The notes beneath the pieces were generated by a model. It was not told the origin of the DNA. It saw only the letters and a program-made list of their open reading frames with translations, and did not search any database. The position numbers and the translations under genes were made by a program. DNA of 64,000 bases. Origin: Limnochorda sp. L945t. GTDB lineage: Bacteria > Bacillota > Limnochordia > Limnochordales > Geochordaceae. The stretch spans positions 2,883,722 through 2,947,721 of the forward strand of contig NZ_CP141615.1 of assembly GCF_035593305.1 (NCBI RefSeq), given 5' to 3'. Shown here one piece after another: positions 31,977 to 40,383 of this stretch. Position 1 is the stretch's first letter. Each line of letters begins with the position of its first letter.

Positions 31977-33230
31977 GTGCAACACTCGGACGCTTCCCGC
32001 CGCCGCCCGATGGGCCTCGTCAGCGCCTGGACGCTGGGCGTGGGCACCATGGTCGGAACGGGCATTTTCGCCCTTTCAGCCGACGCGGCGCGCTACGCCG
32101 GTCCGGCCGCGGTCGCCAGCTACCTCCTGGCAGGATTGGCCTGCCTCGTGCTGGCACTCAACTTCGGCCTTCTGGCTTCCGGCCGCCCTGTCTCCGGAGG
32201 GCCGTACGTCTACATCCGCGACGGCCTGGGGCCGCTCGTGGGCATCGTGGCGGGCTGGCAGCTGTGGCTCGGGATGGCGCTGTCCGCCTCCTTTTATGCC
32301 GTCGGCTTCGCGCGGTATCTCACCTATTTCTGGCCGGGCTCCCCGGCGAAGGGGGTCGCGGCGGCTACGGTGGCGCTGGTTTCCGTCGTCAACGTGATGG
32401 TGCCACGAGCCGCCTCCGTCCTGCAAAACCTTTCGGTAGGGTTTCTCCTTTTGGTCCTCGGGGGCCTCGTGGTCCTGGGTATTCCGCGTGTGGAGCCCGC
32501 GTTCTGGGTGCCGGTCGCTCCGTACGGGTGGCGGCCGGCGGTGGAGATCGTTCCCCTGGTCTTCACCTCTTACCTCGGCTTCGAGATGATCGCCCAGGCG
32601 GGCAACGCCTTCCGTAACCCGAGGCGCACCGTGCCGCTGGCGATGGTGGCGTCGGTGGCGACGGTGACCGCGCTGTACAGCGGCATCATGGTCGTGAGCC
32701 TGGGGGTCATCCACCACGTCGACCTGGCTCAGTCGCCGACCCCGCTGGCAGAGGTGGCTCGGCGACTCATGGGCCGGCCGGGGGCGGCCGTGGTCGCCAT
32801 CGGGGGCATGGTGGCCGCTCTCTCCTCGGCCAACGGGGTCGTCCTCGCCTCCCTGGAGCTGGCGAGGGTCATGACCGGGGAGGGCTCCTGGCCCCCCTCC
32901 GGGTCCCGTGCCCGCCTCCCGGCGGCCGAACTGGCGGCCACGGCGGTCGCCGTGGCCGGCACCGCCGCCGGCGACCTGGAGTGGCTGGCGCGCGGCGTCG
33001 GCGTCCTCCATCTCCTGCCTTTCACGCTGGTCCCCATCACGCTGCTGCAGCTGTCGACGTCCCGCCGCGCCCGGCAGGTAACCCGAATGGCGCCGGCCTC
33101 CTCCGCCGTCGCCGTGGCAGGCATCGCGGTGATGGCCTTCGTGGTGAGGCAGTTACGGTGGCCCGAGGTGCAGACCGCGGCATGGCTGAGCGCTCCGGCC
33201 CTGTTATGGGTGTGGCGGATGCGGCGGTAA
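31977..33230 (+). CDS. APC-family amino acid permease
   Basis: Membrane transporter of 417 residues with about 12 hydrophobic helices. The first helix carries the APC substrate loop TLGVGTMVGTGIFALSADAA (GxG near GTGIF); GPYVYIRDGLGPLVGIVAGW and FTSYLGFEMIAQAGNAFRNPRRTVPLA are typical of helix 3 and helix 6-7. Translation starts at GTG 31977. It is the only plus-strand gene between ddl and aroE, divergent from ddl, and its last 27 nt overlap the convergent end of aroE. The substrate is not predictable. Confidence 0.88.
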   Translation: MQHSDASRRRPMGLVSAWTLGVGTMVGTGIFALSADAARYAGPAAVASYLLAGLACLVLALNFGLLASGRPVSGGPYVYIRDGLGPLVGIVAGWQLWLGMALSASFYAVGFARYLTYFWPGSPAKGVAAATVALVSVVNVMVPRAASVLQNLSVGFLLLVLGGLVVLGIPRVEPAFWVPVAPYGWRPAVEIVPLVFTSYLGFEMIAQAGNAFRNPRRTVPLAMVASVATVTALYSGIMVVSLGVIHHVDLAQSPTPLAEVARRLMGRPGAAVVAIGGMVAALSSANGVVLASLELARVMTGEGSWPPSGSRARLPAAELAATAVAVAGTAAGDLEWLARGVGVLHLLPFTLVPITLLQLSTSRRARQVTRMAPASSAVAVAGIAVMAFVVRQLRWPEVQTAAWLSAPALLWVWRMRR

Positions 33231-34121
33231 CACCTCTTGCGCGGGTACCCGCAGCTCCCGGGCGAGGGCCCGAGCCATCGCGTCCACCGGGGCGTCCTGA
33301 CCTGTCCAGAGGGCGAAAGCCTGCGCTCCCTGGTAGAGCAGCATCGCCGCGCCCGGCACCACGGCCAGGCCGGCGCTCCGGGCCGCGCGCACGAGCGGCG
33401 TGACCGGCGGGCGATAGACCATCTCCAGGATGGCGGCACTGCGCGGCAGGCGCTCCGGGGCGACGAGGCCCGCGAGCCTTTCCCCTGCCGCATCGCCCTC
33501 CTCGCCCGCATTCTCCATGCCCGCCGGCGTGGCCTGGATCACCAGGTCCACCCCCCGCCTGGCGAGCGTTCCGGCCAGCGAGCCGTCCAACGGGAAAGCC
33601 TCGGTCGCTCCCAGCTCCTCCACCAGGGCGGCGGCCCGTTCCGGGCGACGGGCACAGACACCGACCCAGGGGCTTCCTGCCCGCAGGCAGGCGTAGACGG
33701 CCGCCCTGGCCGCTCCGCCGGCGCCGAGTACCAGCACCCGTCGCTCACCCGCCTCCACGCCCCACGCCCGCAGGGCCAGGATGACCCCGGCCACGTCGGT
33801 GTTGTGACCCGACAAGCGCCCCTGCGCCGGGTCTGCCACGATGGTGTTGACGGCTCCGGTCGCGCGGGCCTCCTCCGACAGGTCGTCCATCCACCGCAGC
33901 ACGGCTCGCTTGTGGGGAATGGTCACGTTGGCACCTGCGAAGCCCAGGCCCCTCAGGCCCGCCACCGCGAGCTCGAGCCGCTCGGGGGGCACCTCGAAGA
34001 GAAGATACGCCCACGCGGCCATCCGGAGGGCCCGGAAGGCAGCCCGGTGCATGGCAGGAGACGCCGAATGGCGCACCGGGTAGCCGAGCAGGCCTACGAT
34101 GCGCGGGAGACCGTGCGCCAT
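33204..34121 (-). CDS. aroE: Shikimate dehydrogenase
   Basis: NADP-dependent reductase of 305 residues converting 3-dehydroshikimate to shikimate. Substrate residues are visible in GYPVRHSASPAMHRAAF (two Ser) and NVTIPHKRAVL (catalytic Lys), and in GHNTDVAGVI (Asp). The Rossmann loop is VLGAGGAARAAVYACL, with CARRPERA downstream as the NADP-side Arg; GAAMLLYQGAQAF is near the end. ATG 34121 lies inside the 3' end of lonC (28-nt overlap), so translation is probably coupled. The C-terminus overlaps the permease gene on the opposite strand. Confidence 0.93.
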   Translation of the reverse strand: MAHGLPRIVGLLGYPVRHSASPAMHRAAFRALRMAAWAYLLFEVPPERLELAVAGLRGLGFAGANVTIPHKRAVLRWMDDLSEEARATGAVNTIVADPAQGRLSGHNTDVAGVILALRAWGVEAGERRVLVLGAGGAARAAVYACLRAGSPWVGVCARRPERAAALVEELGATEAFPLDGSLAGTLARRGVDLVIQATPAGMENAGEEGDAAGERLAGLVAPERLPRSAAILEMVYRPPVTPLVRAARSAGLAVVPGAAMLLYQGAQAFALWTGQDAPVDAMARALARELRVPAQEVLPPHPPHP

Positions 34122-35992
34122 GCCGGATCCCCGAAGGCCAGGTCGAGGGCCTCCTCGATACGCCGCACCCCCACCGCCAGATCCGTCGCCAGCTCCGGGG
34201 GCACGTCCGGAAGGTTGGCAGCCGGCAGGATGACCCGCTGCATCCCGCTCTCCCGCGCCGCCCAGACCTTCTCCACGATGGCCCCCACCGGCTTGACCTC
34301 GCCCCACAGCGACAGCTCCCCGGTCATCGCCACGTCCTGCCGCACCGGCTTTTGGAGCAAGGCGCTGATGACCGCGCAAGCCAGGGCCAGGCCTGCCGAG
34401 GGGCCGTCGATCCTCCCGCCCCCCACGACGTTGACGTGCACGTCGTACTCCGCCATTTCCACCCCGAGCAGGCTTCGCGCCAGGGAAGCCGCGACGAAGA
34501 CCGAGTCGCGGGCCATCGATCCGGCCGCCTCGTTGAACCGGATGGTGCCCTCGCCCCTGCCCCTCGCCTCGAAGGCCACCGCCTCCACCTCGAGCACCAC
34601 CCCCCGGTAACCGGCTGCACCCAGGCCCAGGACCCGTCCCACCCTGGGCTCGCTCGACGCCCGGACCCGGGCCCCCGACATCAAGCGAGCCGAGCGAAGC
34701 GCCTCCTCGACGTGTTCCCGGCGGACCGCGAGCTCGGCGCCATCGGCCTCGCGTTCTTGTGCCGCATAACCGTAGGCGTCCGCAAGGATGGACACGGCTC
34801 TGCGGCCGTCGGGTGCATGCTGGGCGATGAGCGCGCCCACGCCGGGCTCGATGGGAATCCCGGCCCGGGCCGCCGCCTGCTCGACGATGGTGCGGATATC
34901 GGACGGGGACAGGGGCTGGAAGAAGACTTCGGCACACCGGCTCCGCAGCGCCGGATTGATCTCCTCGGGGCTACGCGTCGTGGCCCCCACGAGGACGAAC
35001 GCCGCGGGCGCGCCCTCCTCGAAGAGCTTGCGAATGTACTTGGGCACCCGAGGGTCGGCGGGGTCGTAGTAGGCCGAGTCAAAGCGGACCCGGCGATCCT
35101 CGAGTACCTTCAACAGCTTGCTCTGCAGCAGCGGGTCGAGCTCGCCCACTTCGTCGATGAACAGGACGCCGCCGTGTGCCTCGGTGACCAGCCCGATCTT
35201 GGGCTCCGGGATCCCCAACTCGGCCAGCTCCCGCCGGGCACCCTGGTAGATGGGATCGTGGACGCTTCCGAGCAGGGGGTTGGTCGCCTCTCTCGGATCC
35301 CACCGCAGGGTGGCGCCGTCCACCTCGACGAACGGGGCGTCCTTTGCGAACGGCGTGTGGGGCATCGCCTTGGCGGCCTCCAGCACCAACCGGGCAACGG
35401 TGGTCTTGCCCACCCCCGGAGGGCCATACAGCAGAACGTGCTGGGGCATGGGCGTCGCGAGCTTCGCCATCAGGGCCCGGACGGCGCGCTGTTGGCCCAC
35501 GACCTCTTCCAGCCGGCTCGGCCGCAAGGCCTGTCCGAGCGGCCCCAACCCCACCCGCCGGTGCTCGAGGCGTTCGAGCTCGGCGTACTTGCGCAGCGTG
35601 GCCGCGTTGTCGGGGCCTGCCTCCTCTTTGAGCACCTGGTTGCGCAGTTCCTGGAGATACTTGGCGTGCTGGCGCTGGATCCGTTCGGTGATACGCCGCT
35701 CGAGCCTTTCCTGGACGCGTTTTTTCGCCAGCTGCTCGGCCATCCGTTCCTCGATCTGCTCGACGAGGGCCCGGGCTTCTTCCTCGCCGGAGACCACCGA
35801 GGTCGGCTCTTCGTGGAGGATCCGCACGAGGGCCGTGAGCTGCTTGCGAGGGTCCGGCGAGCGCATCAGATCGAGGGCACCCACCTTGGCCGCGTGGAGG
35901 ACCAGGCGCTCCGCGCCGTACAGCCGGCGGGCGAGATCCCACAGAGCCCGCACCTCCCGTGCCAGCTCCGGTGCTGCCCCCGTCCGGGCCAT
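34094..35992 (-). CDS. lonC: Lon-family ATP-dependent protease LonC
   Basis: 632 residues. A helical N-terminal region (about 1-150) with a long coiled coil (EQIEERMAEQLAKKRVQERL and RIQRQHAKYLQELRN) precedes the AAA domain: Walker A VLLYGPPGVGKTTVA, Walker B GGVLFIDEVGELD, sensor region VLVGATTRSPEEINPALRSR. The Lon protease domain (about 440-625) has the catalytic Ser in GRIDGPSAGLALA and Lys in GEVKPVGAIVEKV. There is no classical Lon N-terminal substrate domain. ATG 35992 overlaps the rplI stop as ATGA. Its place between rplI and aroE is unusual compared with the Bacillus order. Confidence 0.9.
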   Translation of the reverse strand: MARTGAAPELAREVRALWDLARRLYGAERLVLHAAKVGALDLMRSPDPRKQLTALVRILHEEPTSVVSGEEEARALVEQIEERMAEQLAKKRVQERLERRITERIQRQHAKYLQELRNQVLKEEAGPDNAATLRKYAELERLEHRRVGLGPLGQALRPSRLEEVVGQQRAVRALMAKLATPMPQHVLLYGPPGVGKTTVARLVLEAAKAMPHTPFAKDAPFVEVDGATLRWDPREATNPLLGSVHDPIYQGARRELAELGIPEPKIGLVTEAHGGVLFIDEVGELDPLLQSKLLKVLEDRRVRFDSAYYDPADPRVPKYIRKLFEEGAPAAFVLVGATTRSPEEINPALRSRCAEVFFQPLSPSDIRTIVEQAAARAGIPIEPGVGALIAQHAPDGRRAVSILADAYGYAAQEREADGAELAVRREHVEEALRSARLMSGARVRASSEPRVGRVLGLGAAGYRGVVLEVEAVAFEARGRGEGTIRFNEAAGSMARDSVFVAASLARSLLGVEMAEYDVHVNVVGGGRIDGPSAGLALACAVISALLQKPVRQDVAMTGELSLWGEVKPVGAIVEKVWAARESGMQRVILPAANLPDVPPELATDLAVGVRRIEEALDLAFGDPAWRTVSRAS

Positions 35993-36474
35993 CAGCCCTC
36001 GCTTCCCTGCGCCGGGGCGCCCTCCGCCTGCTCGGCCTCGACCACCAGGTTCACGCTGGCCGTGATCCCGGCAGCGAGCCGCAGCGTCACGGGAAAGCTG
36101 CCCAGCTGCTTGACGGGCGCCTCGAGTTCGATGCGCCGCCGGTCCACCTCTGCCCCGAACTGGGCCCGCAGCGCCTCCGCCACGTCGCCCGCCGTCACGG
36201 AACCGAACAGCCGGCCGCCTTCGCCCGCCCGGGCCCGGATCGTCACGCTCTGCCCTTCCAGCCGCTGGGCAAGCGCCGAGGCTTCCTGCTGCTCCCGCTC
36301 GATGCGCCGCCTCACCAGCGCCTGCTGGTGCTCCACGGCCTTCACGCTGCCGCCGGTCGCCTGGATGGCGAGCTTGCGCGGCAGGAGGTAGTTGCGCCCG
36401 TACCCGTCGGCCACGGTCACCACTTCGCCCGCCCGGCCGACTCCTTTGACGTCCTGCGTAAGGATGACCTTCAC
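35992..36474 (-). CDS. rplI: 50S ribosomal protein L9
   Basis: 160 residues. The N-terminal rRNA-binding part shows KVILTQDVKGVGRAGEVVTV and VADGYGRNYLLPRKLA; a long charged helix (about 45-75) connects to the C-terminal domain (RLFGSVTAGDVAEAL, IELEAPVKQLGSFPVTLRL). A Glu/Gly-rich tail of about 10 residues is extra. GTG 36474 begins the conserved sequence with GGAGAAGGG upstream. It is followed by lonC in a 4-nt overlap and preceded by the yybS-type gene, consistent with the Bacillus rplI neighbourhood. Confidence 0.93.
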   Translation of the reverse strand: MKVILTQDVKGVGRAGEVVTVADGYGRNYLLPRKLAIQATGGSVKAVEHQQALVRRRIEREQQEASALAQRLEGQSVTIRARAGEGGRLFGSVTAGDVAEALRAQFGAEVDRRRIELEAPVKQLGSFPVTLRLAAGITASVNLVVEAEQAEGAPAQGSEG

Positions 36475-36553
36475 GTGCGAACCACACCCTTCTCCGGCTG
36501 CCTCGCCAGGTTCCCCCCGGCGCCCAGGCTCGTTGCCGGCAGCCGCTGTGAGG

Positions 36554-37609
36554 CTACAGTCGGCGGAAGTTGAACCACGGATCGAAAAAGCCCACCACGC
36601 CGAGGCCGATCTGGCCCAGGGAGACGGCGGCGAACCCGCCGGCGCCGCCCACCGCAAGGGCCGGCGTCCAGAACATCAGCAAGAAGACCAACAGCAGCCG
36701 CACGCCCTTGCTCACCTGCAGGCGTTCGAGCCAGAACCAGAGCAAGGAGAGCCCCTGCACGAGGCAGATGAGGCCGCCGACTACGAGCAAGTTTGCGCTC
36801 ACCATCTCCCACGCGCCCTGGCGCAAGCCCACCAGCGGCAAGAGGCTGCCAGCCCCCAGGGCGATGGGCCCTGCCATGGAGGAGCGCCACCGGGCGAACG
36901 GCGCGAACCACTCGAGCTTCTCGCCCATCCGGCCGAGTACCTGGCGCACCGCCCAGTGGTTGACGAACGCGCTTACGAGCGACGCCCACAGGATCCCTGC
37001 CGGAAAAAGCAGGCGTACCAGGGTGAGGATCCCCTTCTGGGCTTCCTCCAGGAGCTTCACCTGCTCCTCGGGGATGCCCATCCCGCGGTACCAGCCGGCC
37101 GCCTTGGTGAAGCTCTCCTCGTAGATCTCGAGGAACGTCTCGATGGGGTTGACCCCGCTGATCCACAGGGAGATACCCAGGCTGGCCAGCGTGGCCACGA
37201 TCCCGGCGCCCGTCGCCACCCAGAGCGTGGTACGAGGCGACCACTTGCGATGCAAGGAGACGCCGAGGCCGAGCGACAAGAGGCCTGCCGGCACCAGCAT
37301 CAGGACGGAGCCGATACCCCCGCCCAGCACGCCGCTCAACAGGGCGGTGACGACCCACGCCATGACGCCGGTGCCGGGCCCGTACCGGAAGATGAGCAAG
37401 GTGATGGGCGCCGGCAAGACCATCGCCAGGAAGGGCACGTACAGCGATAGCCACGCCAGTACCACGGTGACGGCCGCCAGCACGCCACCTTCGGTGAGCC
37501 GCCGGACGCGATGGCGCGCCTCGCCTTCGCGAGGAACCGGGGTCCGAACGCCTATGGCCGACCTCCACCCTGGAAATGGCGATATAGTGCGCTGAAGTCT
37601 CCGTACCAC
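36554..37609 (-). CDS. yybS: YybS/DUF2232 family membrane protein
   Basis: About 351 residues with 8 hydrophobic helices. The N-terminal segment (RLTEGGVLAAVTVVLAWLSLYVPFL) and later FAPFARWRSSMAGPIALGAGS match the DUF2232 family, found beside rplI in Bacillota. Its role is not established. The start is uncertain: GTG 37609 overlaps the upstream mazG-like gene by 58 nt, and there is a shorter alternative near the first helix. A cytoplasmic Arg-rich N-terminus precedes the first helix in the long version. Confidence 0.8.
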   Translation of the reverse strand: MVRRLQRTISPFPGWRSAIGVRTPVPREGEARHRVRRLTEGGVLAAVTVVLAWLSLYVPFLAMVLPAPITLLIFRYGPGTGVMAWVVTALLSGVLGGGIGSVLMLVPAGLLSLGLGVSLHRKWSPRTTLWVATGAGIVATLASLGISLWISGVNPIETFLEIYEESFTKAAGWYRGMGIPEEQVKLLEEAQKGILTLVRLLFPAGILWASLVSAFVNHWAVRQVLGRMGEKLEWFAPFARWRSSMAGPIALGAGSLLPLVGLRQGAWEMVSANLLVVGGLICLVQGLSLLWFWLERLQVSKGVRLLLVFLLMFWTPALAVGGAGGFAAVSLGQIGLGVVGFFDPWFNFRRL

Positions 37610-37950
37610 TGCTCGAGCTCGTGCCCCTGCTCGGTCATGGCGCGCAGCCGGCTCTCCGCTTTCATGTCGAGGCGGGTAGGGCTGATGCCGAGCCGGCGGC
37701 CCAGCAGATAAGCCGTGACCACCAGGGTCGCCAGCGCGTCGGCGATGCCCTCATCGCTCGCCCTCAGTACCGCCCGGTAGACGCCGGCCAGCGCCGCGGC
37801 CAGTTCAGCCTTGACGTGCTCGATGGCACGCAGGTTACGGGCCAGGTCGGTCTCCGGCGGCTTGCCGGCTGCCGCGCTCTCTTGCATGCTCGATCCGGCC
37901 ACCCCCGTGCCGTGGAGCCCGGCCGTTGCCGGACCCATGGGGGCGGGCAT
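37552..37950 (-). CDS. MazG-like family protein
   Basis: About 132 residues, helical, with DLARNLRAIEHVKAELAAALAGVYRAV and DALATLVVTAYLLGRRLGISPTRLD, which fit the short all-alpha MazG-like family found near rpsR in spore-forming Bacillota. Classical MazG metal ligands (EExxE12D) are only partly recognisable, so nucleotide hydrolysis is unproven. ATG 37950 is chosen with GAGAGGGG about 7 nt upstream; ATG 37887 is an alternative that starts closer to the conserved region. Its end overlaps the yybS-type gene. Confidence 0.65.
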   Translation of the reverse strand: MPAPMGPATAGLHGTGVAGSSMQESAAAGKPPETDLARNLRAIEHVKAELAAALAGVYRAVLRASDEGIADALATLVVTAYLLGRRLGISPTRLDMKAESRLRAMTEQGHELEQWYGDFSALYRHFQGGGRP

Positions 37951-37998
37951 GCGCCCGCCCCTCTCGCACCTCGACCCGCCGCTCGGCGGCGAGCCGCC

Positions 37999-38226
37999 TC
38001 AGTCGGCCACGAACGGGAGCAAGGCCAGGTGCCGGGCCCGCTTCATGGCCACCGTCAGCTGGCGCTGGTGGCGGGCGCAGTTGCCCGAGATCCTCCGGGG
38101 GAGGATCTTGGCCCGCTCCGTCATGTACTTGCGCAGCCGGTTGACGTCCTTGTAATCGACCCACTGGATCTTGTCCACGCAGAAGGCGCACACCTTGCGG
38201 CGGCGCTTGGAACGCTCTTTGGGCAC
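37999..38226 (-). CDS. rpsR: 30S ribosomal protein S18
   Basis: 75 residues. [20 protein letters not shown] and [18 protein letters not shown] (rRNA-binding), then [25 protein letters not shown], are all conserved. The CxxC pair in CAFC and the later Cys-x-x-His suggest a metal-binding variant. It is the last gene of the rpsF-ssb-rpsR triplet, 52 nt after ssb. Confidence 0.97.
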   Translation of the reverse strand: MPKERSKRRRKVCAFCVDKIQWVDYKDVNRLRKYMTERAKILPRRISGNCARHQRQLTVAMKRARHLALLPFVAD

Positions 38227-38278
38227 GCGTACATCCCGAGCCTTTCATGTGCCGATCCGGGCCCCCCCTGCGGAGAGC

Positions 38279-38698
38279 TCAAAAGGGAGTCTCGTCGGCA
38301 GCCGGCAGGTCCTCGGCTCCCTCGCCGGCGAACTCGTCGCCGGCCTCCGGGGTGGGCCCGCCCTCGTCCGTGCCCTTGGGACGGGGCTCCAGGAAGGCCA
38401 CCCGGTCGGCCACCACTTCCGCGGCGATCCGGCGTATACCGTTTTGGTCGTCGTAGCTGCGGATCTGGAGCCGGCCGTCGACCCCCACCAGGCGGCCCTT
38501 GCGCACGTAAGCGCCAACCGTCTCGGCCAGCTTGCGCCAGCAGACGACGTCGATGAAATCCGTCTCCCGCTGGCCCTGCTGGTTGGTGAACGGGCGATCC
38601 ACCGCGATGCGGAAGCGGGTCACCGCCGCTCCTGCTCCGGTGTATCGCAACTCCGCGTCCTTGACGGCCCGTCCCACGAGCACGATGCGGTTGACCAT
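38279..38698 (-). CDS. ssb: Single-stranded DNA-binding protein
   Basis: 139 residues. The OB fold (about 1-105) reads MVNRIVLVGRAVKDAELRY at the start, with FIDVVCWRKLAETVGAYVRKG and GRLQIRSYDDQNGIRRIAAE; the tail is acidic and ends DETPF, the variant of the DDxPF tip that binds partner proteins. ATG 38698 is 9 nt downstream of rpsF. The conserved order rpsF-ssb-rpsR is kept. Confidence 0.96.
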   Translation of the reverse strand: MVNRIVLVGRAVKDAELRYTGAGAAVTRFRIAVDRPFTNQQGQRETDFIDVVCWRKLAETVGAYVRKGRLVGVDGRLQIRSYDDQNGIRRIAAEVVADRVAFLEPRPKGTDEGGPTPEAGDEFAGEGAEDLPAADETPF

Positions 38699-38707
38699 GG
38701 GAAGCCC

Positions 38708-39031
38708 TCACCCCTCACCGACTGGTGCAGTCTGGGTCTGCGTCTGGCGCCTGACGACCAGGTGCCGCAAGACTGCGTCGGTGATGCGCAGGACCCGCTC
38801 AAGCTCCCGCGAAACGGAGGGCTCGGCGTCGAAATGGAGCAGGACGTAATAGCCCTCGTTCTGGCGCTTGATGGGATAGGCCAGGCGACGCCTCCCCCAC
38901 CGCTCGACGTTGACGACCGAGCCGCCGCCATCGGTGATGATCTTCTGCAGGCGGCCGACCGCGGCCTCGATGGCCTCGTCGCTGTCGAGCTGGGGGCTCA
39001 GCACCACCACAGCCTCGTACGGGCGCACCAC
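38708..39031 (-). CDS. rpsF: 30S ribosomal protein S6
   Basis: About 107 residues. VRPYEAVVVLSP, AVGRLQKIITDGGGSVVNVERWGRRRLAYPI and GYYVLLHFDAEPS define S6; it ends in a Gln/Thr tail (RRQTQTQTAP). A strong AGGAGG is 9 nt before GTG 39031; the GTG at 39037 leaves only 3 nt and is less likely. S6 and S18 bind each other; in other bacteria the pair represses this operon through its leader, and a hairpin is present in the leader here. Confidence 0.95.
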   Translation of the reverse strand: MVRPYEAVVVLSPQLDSDEAIEAAVGRLQKIITDGGGSVVNVERWGRRRLAYPIKRQNEGYYVLLHFDAEPSVSRELERVLRITDAVLRHLVVRRQTQTQTAPVGEG

Positions 39032-39064
39032 TGGCACCCACCTCCTCCCTGTGGACGACCGGCA

Positions 39065-39090
39065 CCCCGGGAACCTTCACAGGCCCGGGG
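39065..39090 (-). promoter_or_regulatory. Hairpin in the rpsF leader, possible S6:S18 autoregulatory site
   Basis: CCCCGGG (39090-39084 on the minus strand) pairs perfectly with CCCGGGG (39071-39065), leaving a 12-nt loop. It lies between the -10 at 39110-39115 and the ribosome binding site. A CCG-containing stretch (GTGCCGGTC) follows directly. S6:S18 complexes recognise CCG-bearing hairpins in rpsF leaders of other bacteria; whether this one serves that role is not proven. It could also be a simple leader structure. Confidence 0.4.
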
Positions 39091-39109
39091 GCAGGGGGGT
39101 AGCGCGGCC

Positions 39110-39118
39110 ATTATATCA
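39110..39118 (-). promoter_or_regulatory. Extended -10 promoter of rpsF reusing the bkd E2 stop codon
   Basis: On the minus strand the sequence is TGA-TATAAT: TGA (39118-39116) is the stop codon of the E2 gene and TATAAT (39115-39110) follows with no gap, giving a perfect extended -10. A -35 is not convincing. It would start the ribosomal operon near 39103, about 72 nt before the rpsF GTG. Confidence 0.65.
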
Positions 39119-40366
39119 CGCCAGCGGTGTCCCGGGGCCCAACGCCTCCAGCCGCCGCTTGACGGCGTTGAGGAAGCGGAGCGCGTGCACTCCGTCGGCC
39201 ACCCGGTGATCGAAGGAGAGGCAGAGGTTCATCACCGACCGGATGGCGATCTGATCGTCCTTGAGCACCACCAGCCGCTTGGTGACGGCCTCCGTGGTCA
39301 GGATCGCGGCCTGCGGCGGGTTGATGATGGGCGCCGACAGGATCGACCCCAGCGCGCCCGTGTTGTTGACCGTGAACGTGCCCCCGGACGTCTCGTCGGC
39401 TGAAAGCCGCCCTTCCCGGGCGCGCCGTACCAGGTCGTGCAGGGCACGGGCGATGCCCGTGAGGCTGAGCCGGTCCGCCTCACGAAGCACCGGTACGAGG
39501 AGCGCCTCCTCCAGGCCGACCGCGACCCCGACGTGGATCTGGCGGTGGCGGACCACCTTGCCGTCCTGCCAGGAGGCATTGAGGTCAGGCCATTCCTGCA
39601 GAGCCTCGACCACGGCCTTGATGGCGAAGGGGAGGAAGGTGAGCTCGAAGCCTTCCCGCTCCATGAAGACCTGGCGCACCTGGTCCCTCAGGGCCACGAG
39701 GGACGTCACGTCGGCCTCCACCACGGTCCAGGCGTGAGGGATGGAGGTCCAGCTCTCGGTCATCCGCCGGGCGATGACCTCCCGGATGGCAGCCGCAGCG
39801 CCGCTCCTTGCGGCCGGCGCAGGAGCCGGCGCCACGGTGTCGGGGAGGACCGGCCGGCCCGCCGCCGGTTTCTCGACGTCCGAAGGAGCGGCCGCCACCA
39901 CCGCCGGCGCGTCGGGAACGGTCGCCGGGGCCCGGCGCCCGGCCTCGCCTTGCGCCTGCCTCTCCCGGGCCACGCGAAGGACGTCTTCCCGCGTCACCCG
40001 GCCGGCCTCGCCGGTGCCCTTCACCTGCGCGAGATCGATGCCGTATTCTTTCGCCAGCCGGCGCACGGCCGGGGAGTACTCGCCTCTGCCGCTCCCGTCG
40101 GGAGAGACCCCGGCGCCCTGCTCGGCGTCGAGCACCGCGATGACCGTGCCGACCGCAACGGTGCTCCCTTCGGCCGCCTTGACCTCCAACAGGGTGCCCT
40201 CCGCGGGAGACGGCACCTCCACGGTCACCTTGTCCGTGAGCACTTCCACCAGGGGCTCGAAGCGGCCCACCTTCTCCCCCGGCGCCTTGAGCCATCGAAC
40301 GATCTGGCCCTCGGTGACACTCTCTCCCAGCTGCGGCATCACGACTTCCATCGCCAAGCCCCGCAT
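39116..40366 (-). CDS. bkdB: Branched-chain 2-oxoacid dehydrogenase E2 (dihydrolipoyl acyltransferase)
   Basis: 416 residues. The lipoyl domain (about 5-82) carries EVLTDKVTVEVPSPAEG, in which the Lys is lipoylated; a peripheral-subunit-binding domain (about 100-135) has SPAVRRLAKEYGIDLAQVKGTGEAGRVTREDV; after an Ala/Pro linker the catalytic domain ends with LSFDHRVADGVHALRFL, with the HRxxDG active site. It transfers acyl groups from E1 to CoA. It is third in the order E1-alpha, E1-beta, E2. ATG 40366 is used; ATG 40351 is an alternative. No E3 gene is adjacent. Confidence 0.9.
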   Translation of the reverse strand: MRGLAMEVVMPQLGESVTEGQIVRWLKAPGEKVGRFEPLVEVLTDKVTVEVPSPAEGTLLEVKAAEGSTVAVGTVIAVLDAEQGAGVSPDGSGRGEYSPAVRRLAKEYGIDLAQVKGTGEAGRVTREDVLRVARERQAQGEAGRRAPATVPDAPAVVAAAPSDVEKPAAGRPVLPDTVAPAPAPAARSGAAAAIREVIARRMTESWTSIPHAWTVVEADVTSLVALRDQVRQVFMEREGFELTFLPFAIKAVVEALQEWPDLNASWQDGKVVRHRQIHVGVAVGLEEALLVPVLREADRLSLTGIARALHDLVRRAREGRLSADETSGGTFTVNNTGALGSILSAPIINPPQAAILTTEAVTKRLVVLKDDQIAIRSVMNLCLSFDHRVADGVHALRFLNAVKRRLEALGPGTPLA

Positions 40367-40383
40367 GCCCCCCTCGCAGCGCG

